A stretch of DNA of 6,802 nucleotides. It comes from a bacterium (GTDB taxonomy: Bacteria; Planctomycetota; B15-G4; JADJEK01). The stretch covers positions 1-6,802 of the forward strand of contig JAUIEL010000394.1 of the NCBI GenBank assembly GCA_030428825.1. The letters run 5' to 3'. A program made the translations under genes and the position numbers. Shown piece after piece: positions 1 through 5,973 of the stretch. The notes under the pieces were generated by a model, which saw only the letters and a program-made list of their open reading frames with translations, had not been told where the DNA came from and did no database searches. Position 1 is the stretch's first letter, and each line of letters opens with the position of its first letter.

Positions 1-2351
1 GCCCGTCCGTCGAGGCCGCGGCGACCGTCGTCGCCGCGGACGACGCGCTGCTCGACCTTCGCGAGGCGCGCCTCGAGGGCGGCGACCCGGTCGTCGTCGG
101 CGCGGCCGACCGCGACCGCCTCGCGCTCCGGCTCCCCGGCGTCGGTCGTCGGAGTGGCGAAGCCGCGCGCGATCAGCACGAGGACGGTCCCCGCGCCGGC
201 GGACGACTTGTTCTCCATCGCGATCCCGATCGACGGGCCCGGGCGATCCATCGCCATGGCGTGCCCCGCGACGTCGCTCGACGTGAGCGGCTGTCCGAGC
301 GCCACCGGACCGACGACCTTCACCGGGACGCGGCCGGCGAGCGCGACCGCGACCTCGCCGCGGGCCCACGAGTCGAGCGCCGCCTCGAGGTCGTCGACGC
401 GACGCGACAGGGCCTCGTCGTCCGGGGACGCGGCGGCGTCGGCGCGCGCGCGGTCCATCTCTTCGAACAGCGGGTACGCGTCGGACGACGGCCCGCTCAG
501 CAGCAGGCCGGGCCGCGTCGACACGACGCCGACCAGGGCCGGGTCGTACGCGCGGCGCGACTCCCGGACCCCCTCGACCTGCCCGGGGTCGAGCGTGACG
601 ACGGTCCCCGGCTCGAGGTTGGCGTCGCCGAAGAACGTCTCGGCGACGTCGCACGAGCCGGCCGAGGTGACCGAGCCGTCGAGCTCCAGGTTGCCGTTGG
701 CGTGGAGCACCAGCTCGTTGTCGCTGGCCGAGTTCTGGAAGACCCACCCGGTGTTCGAGTTGTTGCCGATGTTCGACACGAACGCCGACGTCACGGCCGG
801 GAGGGCCGAGCAGCCGGTGACGTTCGTCGTGTCGTCCCAGCGGAACCAGTTCGCCGTGACGCTGCCGCTGTCCTGGAAGTAGATCGTCGGGTCGCCGGAG
901 AACGTCCCGAGGTAGATGTCGTCTCCGACCTCGAGGGAGTCGTCGACCCGCAGGTCGTCCTGGGTCGAGATGTCCGACGAGCCCGGCGGGGTCGTGTTCC
1001 CGCCGAACGAGTTGAACGAGAGCGGCGTGAACGTGGAGCCGATCGGGGCGCCGACGGTGAAGGTCCCGTTCCCGCCGATCCGGAAGTTGTCGTTCATGTC
1101 GAACGAGTTCGGGATCGGCTCGAAGCTGAAGTTCGTCTCCAGCACGCCGGCCGCGGTCTCGAACCGGAGCCGCTTCGGGCCGTCCTTCTTGAACGTGATG
1201 ATGTTGCCGATGTCGAGGAAGCCCTTCACCTCGACGACGTCGCTGCTCTTCGCGCCGAGGTTCAGCGTGAAGAGGTTCGACGTCCCGCCGTGGATCGTCA
1301 GGTCGGTGTCGAAGTCCGCGTTCGTGTCGAGGGCCTCGATCAGGGTCGACTCGTTCAGCTCCACGGAGGTGCCGTCGACCGCGAACCCGCCGATCACGGT
1401 CGTCCGGTCGGCCGACGTGTCCCCGAGGAACAGCTCGAGGTTGCCGCCGCCGATGGTGAGCGAGTTCGGAGAGCCTCCGGTCACGCTCCAGACCGTGTTC
1501 CCGGTGATGATGTCGTTCGCGTCGGAGCGGAGGAACTGGTTCCCCTGCAGCCCGTCGACCGTGTCCGCGTCCCCTCCGTCGATCGCGCCGGCGGCGAGGT
1601 CGGCGGCGGTGACGCTGCCGTTCACGATCTTCGAGGAGTCGACCGAGTTCGTCGCGAGGTCGGCGAGGGTGACCGTCCCGTCGACGATCTTCGCCGAGTT
1701 CACCGAGCCGTTCGCGAGGTCGGCGGCGCCGATGCCGCCGTCCGCGATCTTCGCCCCGGTGATCGTCGCCGCGGCGATCTCGTTGTTCGTCACCGCGCCG
1801 GGCTGGATCTTCGCGGTCGAGACCGAGCCGTTCTGGAGGCTCGACTGGGTCACGTTCCCGGGCACGATCATGGCCGAGGTGATGGTGCTCGCCTCTCCCT
1901 TCTGAACGAAGTCGGTCGAGTCGAGGCCGTCGAGCTCGAAGGCGTCGAAGGCGAGGCCCGCGAAGCGAGAGAAGTGCGCGTTCGGGGTCGGGGTGAGCTC
2001 GACGCGCGGGGAGAGGGTCGTGAACGTCCCGACCCCGGCCGGCGAGCGGACCGAGATCTCGAGGTGACGCTGGTCGCCGGCGAAGGCGACGTTGCCGAAG
2101 TCGAGCTCGACCTCGAACACGCCGCGGGTGACCGGGACGGCGTTCAGGCTGTTGGTGAAGGAGATCTGGTTCCCGCCGACCGGCTGGTCGAAGAGCGCGA
2201 ACCGGAGGTCGCTCGGCTGGTCGACGACGACGCCGTTCAGCCGGAGCTCTCCCTGGTACGAGAAGCGGAAGTCGAGCGGGACGTTCTGGGCGTGGGCGCT
2301 CGCGGCGGCGAGAGCCAGGGCGGCGGCGAGGCCGAGGGATCGGGTTCTCAT
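1..2351 (-). CDS. Secreted fibre/adhesin-like protein with decapeptide repeats, C-terminus beyond the window
   Basis: The frame is open from ATG at 2351 to the window edge, giving 783 residues and no stop. The start is set by GGAGG six bases upstream and by an immediate signal peptide: Arg-rich n-region, Ala/Leu core, likely cleavage after AHA at residue 21. Residues about 28-130 hold a beta domain with FSYQGEL and DLRFALFD, a pattern common at the front of large bacterial secreted proteins. Residues 155-254 are ten decapeptide repeats. Residues 261-277 (DADTVDGLQGNQFLRSD) resemble a motif of phage tail fibres. About 289-560 is Gly/Asn/Thr-rich and beta-like, with no recognised enzyme motif. 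From C567 (CDVAETF) to about 745 lies a conserved-looking beta domain with VGVVSTRPGLLL, AGRVPVKV and TSSDVAGHAMA, as found near the C-termini of S74-like or trimeric fibre proteins. Residues 760-775 begin a coiled coil (RVAALEARLAKVEQ). Export is well supported. A trimeric surface or extracellular fibre is inference, and its binding partner is unknown. Confidence 0.85.
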   Translation of the reverse strand, partial: MRTRSLGLAAALALAAASAHAQNVPLDFRFSYQGELRLNGVVVDQPSDLRFALFDQPVGGNQISFTNSLNAVPVTRGVFEVELDFGNVAFAGDQRHLEISVRSPAGVGTFTTLSPRVELTPTPNAHFSRFAGLAFDAFELDGLDSTDFVQKGEASTITSAMIVPGNVTQSSLQNGSVSTAKIQPGAVTNNEIAAATITGAKIADGGIGAADLANGSVNSAKIVDGTVTLADLATNSVDSSKIVNGSVTAADLAAGAIDGGDADTVDGLQGNQFLRSDANDIITGNTVWSVTGGSPNSLTIGGGNLELFLGDTSADRTTVIGGFAVDGTSVELNESTLIEALDTNADFDTDLTIHGGTSNLFTLNLGAKSSDVVEVKGFLDIGNIITFKKDGPKRLRFETAAGVLETNFSFEPIPNSFDMNDNFRIGGNGTFTVGAPIGSTFTPLSFNSFGGNTTPPGSSDISTQDDLRVDDSLEVGDDIYLGTFSGDPTIYFQDSGSVTANWFRWDDTTNVTGCSALPAVTSAFVSNIGNNSNTGWVFQNSASDNELVLHANGNLELDGSVTSAGSCDVAETFFGDANLEPGTVVTLDPGQVEGVRESRRAYDPALVGVVSTRPGLLLSGPSSDAYPLFEEMDRARADAAASPDDEALSRRVDDLEAALDSWARGEVAVALAGRVPVKVVGPVALGQPLTSSDVAGHAMAMDRPGPSIGIAMENKSSAGAGTVLVLIARGFATPTTDAGEPEREAVAVGRADDDRVAALEARLAKVEQRVVRGDDGRRGLDGR
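1590..1889 (-). repeat. Ten tandem 30-bp units encoding decapeptide repeats
   Basis: Within the fibre-like gene, residues 155-254 divide without gaps into ten units of ten residues, for example GSVSTAKIQP, GSVNSAKIVD, GTVTLADLAT and GSVTAADLAA. The consensus is G-S/T-V/I-T/S-x-A/S-K/D-I/L-x-N/D. The later units alternate between AKI and ADL types, giving a 60-bp higher-order period: the plus-strand string gcgaggtcggcg begins at 1594, 1654 and 1714, exactly 60 bases apart. An eleventh, decayed unit (GAIDGGDAD) follows. Repeats of this kind usually form a beta-helical or trimeric stalk whose length varies by unit number. That structural reading is inference. Confidence 0.85.
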
Positions 2352-2357
2352 GCGTTT

Positions 2358-2362
2358 CCTCC
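2358..2362 (-). promoter_or_regulatory. Ribosome binding site of the fibre-like gene
   Basis: On the minus strand GGAGGAAA lies just upstream of the ATG at 2351, with six bases between GGAGG and the start. This fixes the start codon and agrees with the signal peptide that follows directly. Confidence 0.75.
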
Positions 2363-2397
2363 GTCGGATGGGTGATGACGGAGGTCCCTTCGCGGAC

Positions 2398-2428
2398 GGC
2401 CCGGATCGTGCCCCCGAAAAACCGGGCC
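2398..2428. repeat. Inverted repeat GGCCCGG...CCGGGCC between divergent genes
   Basis: GGCCCGG at 2398-2404 pairs perfectly with CCGGGCC at 2422-2428 across a 17-base spacer containing cccccgaaaaa. It sits about 50 bases upstream of the fibre-gene start. It could be a dyad operator or a hairpin in the 5' leader of the minus-strand transcript. In DNA this rich in G and C a 7-bp dyad can arise by chance, so the regulatory role is tentative. Confidence 0.3.
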
Positions 2429-2534
2429 GGAATCGGTGTCGCGGTCGTCGACGCTTTTCGTTCGTTTCGGTGTGCCCCCCGGCGCCGGGATGCGAAGAAC
2501 GCCCCGACCGGGTGGACCCTCACGGCTTCGTATC

Positions 2535-2539
2535 GGAGG
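2535..2539 (+). promoter_or_regulatory. Ribosome binding site of the S8 peptidase
   Basis: GGAGG lies five bases before the ATG at 2545. It decides the start. The same reading frame stays open upstream to at least 2092, but that stretch runs antisense to the fibre-like gene, and only the ATG at 2545 is followed by a signal peptide. Confidence 0.8.
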
Positions 2540-2544
2540 CGAAC

Positions 2545-5500
2545 ATGCCCCTCAGGACCGTCTTCCTCCTTCTCGGACTCCTCGCCGCCACGGGCGGGGC
2601 GGGCGAGGCCGAGCTGGTCCTCGGCGAGAAGCTCTCCGGGACGATCGACCACCCCGGCGACGTCGACGAGGCGGTCCTCGAGGCCCTCCAGGGGGAGAGG
2701 ATCACCGTCAAGGTGAAGGGGAAGAAGGGGTTGAAGCCGTTCGCCGAGCTCGAGGACGCGTCGACCGGCGCGCCGCTCGGGACGTTTCCGTTCGAGAAGG
2801 GGCTCGGGAAGGGGACGTTCCAGATCAAGAAGTTCCCGGCGCCGGCGACGGCGACGTACCGGCTGAGGATCCGGTCGGCGAACGGGAAGGGGGGCGCCTA
2901 CACGGCGTCGACGTCGGGGAAGCTCCAGAAGGACGCCCACCTGAAGTTCACCCGGACCGAGTCGATGCAGGCCGGCGAGATCCGGCTCGTCCCGTTCGAC
3001 GTCAAGGCGGGGACGAAGCTGACGGCGACCGCGAAGCCTTCGAGCGGCTCGGGCGCCGTGCCGTCGCTGTCGAAGGTGACCGGTCCGTTCTCCGACACCG
3101 ACCTCGCCCCGTTCCTCTCGGCGAGCGGGACGACGGTCAAGGTGAAGAAGGCGCCGCTCTCCGCGTTCGGGGAGCACTTCCTGGTGCTCCAGAACGTCGG
3201 CGCGGCGGGGGCGATCGACGTCCAGTTCTCGCTGAAGCCGCCGAAGGTGAAGAAGAAGTCGGTGAAGGAGCCGTTCGAGGGGACGGGCGGCATCTCCGGC
3301 GTCGTCACGGCGGCCGACATCGCCGTCCTGCCCGAGCTGGAGCCGAACGACCAGGTCGCGCAGACGCAGTTCGTGGGATCGCTCTTCCCCGGCAAGCTCT
3401 CGCGCGTCCTCGGCGCCGTCGGCAACGGCATCGCGGGGCCCGCGGACGTCGACGGGTACCGCTACCAGCTCGACGGCCCGCAGACCGTCTACCTCGTCCT
3501 GCTGCACGACGTCTCGGTCGACTTCGACGTCGAGCTGTACGACGGCGAGACCGGGGTCTTCCTCGGCGCGCTCGCCACCGCGCAGGAGCCCGAGGAGGGG
3601 CTGCTCGCGGTGACGCTCCCGCCGGGAGGGACGGCCAAGCTCGACGTCGTCGTCTACGCCTGGTCCGGGACCGGGAGCTACCTGTTGCGCCTCCTCTCCG
3701 GCCCGCCGGGATCCTCGGGGCTCGCCGCGTCGGCCGAGGAGGCGGGGTTCGCGCTCGCGCCGTCCGGCCCGGCGGTCCACGTCCCGTCCCCGCCGGTCGC
3801 CGAGCGGTACTTCGGGCTCGACGAGGAGTCCGTGCCCGGCGAGGTGATCGTGAAGCTGAACGACGCGTCGGCCGACCGCGAGGCGTGGGCGGCCGCGCGC
3901 GGCGACGCGGTCCGCATGGCGTCTCCGGCGGGCCCGTTCGTCGTCCGGCTCGGCGGGCTCGACGACGTCGACGACGGGTTGCGCCGGCGCCGGACCGCGA
4001 TCGAGCTCGGCGCGCTCGCGCGCGACCCCGCGGTCGCCTACGCCGAGCCGAACCACCTCCGGCGCGCGTTCGCGACGCCGAACGACACCTACTACCCGCT
4101 GCAGTGGCACTACCCGCTGATGAACCTGCCTCAGGCGTGGGACGTCTCCACCGGCTCGGCGAGCGTCACCGTCGCGATCCTCGACACCGGGATCGTCGCC
4201 CATCCCGACCTCGTGGCGCGCGACAGCGGGACCGGGTTCGACTTCGTGTCGCTGCCGCAGAACGCGCTCGACGGGGACGGCTTCGATCCGGATCCGACCG
4301 ACGTCGGCGACCAGGCGTACCAGGACGGCCGCTCGTCGTGGCACGGGACGCACGTCGCGGGGACCGTCGGGGCCTCGACGAACGACGGGCAGGGCGTCGC
4401 CGGTGTCGACTGGAACTGCAGGCTGATGCACCTGCGCGTGCTCGGGAAGCTCGGCGGCGCCGACGCCGACATCGCGGAGGCGATCCGGTACGCGGCGGGC
4501 CTGCCGAACGCGTCGTTCCAGGTGCCGCCGAAGCGCGCCGACGTCATCAACATGTCGCTCGGCGGGTACGGCTACAACCAGACCGTCGCCGACGCGGTGG
4601 CGGCGGCGCGCGCGGCCGGCGTGGTGGTCGTGGCGGCGGCGGGGAACGACGACACCAGCCAGCTCTCGTACCCGGCGTCGTATCCCGGCGTGATCTCGGT
4701 CTCGGCGGTGCAGACGGCGAAGCAGAAGGCGTCGTACTCGAACTTCGGCTCCGCGATCGACGTGGCGGCGCCGGGCGGGGACGTTCAGGCCGACGAGACG
4801 AAGGACGGGTATCCGGACGGCGTGCTGTCGACGCTCGTCGACGAACAGGCGAACGCGTACTCGTTCGAGTTCTACCAGGGGACCTCGATGGCGGCGCCGC
4901 ACGTGGCGGGGGTCTGCGCCCTCCTCCTGTCGGTGAACCCGTCGTTGACGCCGGACCAGATCGAGTCGATCCTGACGTCGACCGCCGAGGACCTCGGCGC
5001 CGGCGGCTGGGACCCGGTCTTCGGCCACGGCCTCGTCGACGCGTTCGCCGCGGTCCAGGCCGCGTCCGGGCCCCCGACCGGCGGGCCGAAGCTGTCGGTC
5101 TCCGCCGGGTTCCTCGACTTCGGCGGCGCCCTCGACCAGCAGGCGGTCGCGATCGCCAACTCCGGCGGCGGCGCGCTCTCGTACTCGGCGACGGACCAGG
5201 AGTTCCAGGGGGCGAACTGGCTCTCGATCACTCCGAGCAGCGGCGGCGCCCCGGCGACGATGCAGGTGAAGGTGAACCGCGCCGGCCTCGCGCCCGGCGT
5301 CTACACCGGACGGGTCTCGATCTCGTCGAACGGCGGCAGCGCCCAGATCGACGTCCGGATGGAGGTGTCGACCGGCGGCGGCGCGGTCCTCGATCTCGGA
5401 ACGATCTACGTCCTCGTCGTCGACCCGGCGTTCTTCGGGACGCTCGGCGTGGCGACGGCGCAGCCGGGGTCGGGGGCGTACGCGCTGTCGTCCCTCCCGA

Positions 5501-5736
5501 CCGGCGCGTGGATCGTCGCCGCGGGGCCGGACCTCGACGGCGACGGGTTCATCTGCGGGGTCGGCGAACCGTGCGGTCTCGCGCCGACGGTCGCCGACCC
5601 CGCGCTCGTGTCCGTCCTCGACGGCCAGCTCACCTCCGGCATCGACTTCGTGGTCGGCGACGTCCCGATCCTCCCGACCTTCGCGGGAGGCGTGCCGCTC
5701 CTCCTCCTCCCGCGGGAGGGAATTCGGATCCCCTGA
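2545..5736 (+). CDS. Secreted multidomain subtilisin-family (S8) serine peptidase
   Basis: A complete 1063-residue exported endopeptidase. Residues 1-22 form a signal peptide (MPLRTVFLLLGLLAATGG, with cleavage near AGEA). Two Lys-rich beta-sandwich modules follow (about 23-130 and 134-240), then a pre-peptidase C-terminal (PPC)-like domain at about 262-386 that opens with EPND (266-269). Residues 430-505 look like a subtilisin inhibitor/chaperone prodomain (VPGEVIVKL to AYAEPNHL), normally removed on activation. The catalytic domain spans about 520-840 with D547 (AILDTG), H600 (HGTHVAG), oxyanion N701 (AAAGN) and S781 (GTSMAAPHVAG), so all key residues are present. An Asp-rich insert lies between D547 and H600, as in extracellular S8 peptidases of the Xanthomonas type. 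Residues 850-942 resemble a BACON/Ig-like domain. The C-terminal domain carries D996-x-D998-x-D1000-G, a possible Ca2+ loop, and C1004/C1010, a possible disulphide. At 1063 residues it is far longer than a minimal subtilisin because of these accessory modules. The substrate is unknown. The gene is transcribed divergently from the fibre-like gene. Confidence 0.93.
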   Translation: MPLRTVFLLLGLLAATGGAGEAELVLGEKLSGTIDHPGDVDEAVLEALQGERITVKVKGKKGLKPFAELEDASTGAPLGTFPFEKGLGKGTFQIKKFPAPATATYRLRIRSANGKGGAYTASTSGKLQKDAHLKFTRTESMQAGEIRLVPFDVKAGTKLTATAKPSSGSGAVPSLSKVTGPFSDTDLAPFLSASGTTVKVKKAPLSAFGEHFLVLQNVGAAGAIDVQFSLKPPKVKKKSVKEPFEGTGGISGVVTAADIAVLPELEPNDQVAQTQFVGSLFPGKLSRVLGAVGNGIAGPADVDGYRYQLDGPQTVYLVLLHDVSVDFDVELYDGETGVFLGALATAQEPEEGLLAVTLPPGGTAKLDVVVYAWSGTGSYLLRLLSGPPGSSGLAASAEEAGFALAPSGPAVHVPSPPVAERYFGLDEESVPGEVIVKLNDASADREAWAAARGDAVRMASPAGPFVVRLGGLDDVDDGLRRRRTAIELGALARDPAVAYAEPNHLRRAFATPNDTYYPLQWHYPLMNLPQAWDVSTGSASVTVAILDTGIVAHPDLVARDSGTGFDFVSLPQNALDGDGFDPDPTDVGDQAYQDGRSSWHGTHVAGTVGASTNDGQGVAGVDWNCRLMHLRVLGKLGGADADIAEAIRYAAGLPNASFQVPPKRADVINMSLGGYGYNQTVADAVAAARAAGVVVVAAAGNDDTSQLSYPASYPGVISVSAVQTAKQKASYSNFGSAIDVAAPGGDVQADETKDGYPDGVLSTLVDEQANAYSFEFYQGTSMAAPHVAGVCALLLSVNPSLTPDQIESILTSTAEDLGAGGWDPVFGHGLVDAFAAVQAASGPPTGGPKLSVSAGFLDFGGALDQQAVAIANSGGGALSYSATDQEFQGANWLSITPSSGGAPATMQVKVNRAGLAPGVYTGRVSISSNGGSAQIDVRMEVSTGGGAVLDLGTIYVLVVDPAFFGTLGVATAQPGSGAYALSSLPTGAWIVAAGPDLDGDGFICGVGEPCGLAPTVADPALVSVLDGQLTSGIDFVVGDVPILPTFAGGVPLLLLPREGIRIP

Positions 5737-5973
5737 AGGCGGACGAATGGAGCCCGTCCCGGGTGCCCGTCCAACAGCCCGTCGAAGAATTCACTCCGGG
5801 CTGCGGCGGCCCCCTCCCGCTGCTTTCCGCGAGAGCAGCTGCCGGGTACGACCTCGCGGCCGAGCTCCGCGTTGCGAGATCCTCGGAGTACGGCGAGCAT
5901 GACTGCGGTCTCGCGCGTCGATCTCGGCCGCGATGGACTCGCCTCGCACCGAGAGCACTTCTTCGCCGGGCTG
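5737..5973. other. Convergent intergenic region without a supported gene
   Basis: This 237-bp gap lies between the 3' ends of the peptidase and the propeller gene. No ORF in it is convincing; the frames that cross it are extensions of shadow frames from the neighbours. It holds two GAATTC sites nearby (5720 and 5787 areas), a pair of outer inverted repeats and a nested inner pair. I found no clear rho-independent terminator with a T tract for either gene. Confidence 0.6.
5775..5973. repeat. Possible MITE-like element or insertion-sequence remnant bounded by 15-bp inverted repeats
   Basis: CAGCCCGTCGAAGAA at 5775-5789 and the reverse complement of 5959-5973 (CAGCCCGGCGAAGAA) match at 14 of 15 bases, facing inward over 199 bp. 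A nested pair lies inside: CTCGCGGCCGAG at 5853-5864 against CTCGGCCGCGAT at 5923-5934 (11 of 12 complementary). A smaller stem, CTCCG/CGGAG (5865-5869 and 5884-5888), lies within that. There is no transposase. The outer repeats recall the short terminal repeats of insertion sequences, but I cannot assign a family and see no clear target-site duplication. It could instead be a structured 3' intergenic repeat. The right repeat ends exactly at the stop codon of the propeller gene. Confidence 0.4.

Larger units (their letters stand above)
2352..2544. promoter_or_regulatory. Divergent intergenic control region
   Basis: This 193-bp gap separates two outward-facing genes, so promoters for both should lie here. 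I cannot place confident -35/-10 boxes. The most AT-rich part is around 2450-2475 (cttttcgttcgtttcggtg), and a short A run lies at 2417-2421. A 7-bp perfect inverted repeat (2398-2428) is the main structure. No RNA gene, riboswitch or small ORF with good support was seen. Confidence 0.5.

Noticed and set aside
1590..1889. CRISPR-like array
   Set aside because: The period is a constant 30 bp with no unique spacers, and it is in frame inside a coding sequence; these are protein repeats.
154..1905. Plus-strand frames at 154-882 and 916-1905
   Set aside because: They are also antisense to the fibre-like gene, with Ser/Pro/Arg-rich products, no domain and no RBS support.
261..2375. Long plus-strand open frame of about 700 residues
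   Set aside because: It is antisense to the fibre-like gene. The product is Arg/Val/Glu-rich low-complexity sequence typical of shadow frames in GC-rich DNA. The minus-strand frame has a signal peptide, an RBS and recognisable repeats.
2092..2544. Upstream extension of the peptidase frame
   Set aside because: It runs antisense through the start of the fibre gene and the intergenic region. The signal peptide and GGAGG place the start at 2545.
5406..5900. Minus-strand frame across the 3' end of the peptidase and the intergenic region
   Set aside because: Most of it is antisense to the peptidase and no domain is recognisable. The intergenic part is better explained by the inverted-repeat element.
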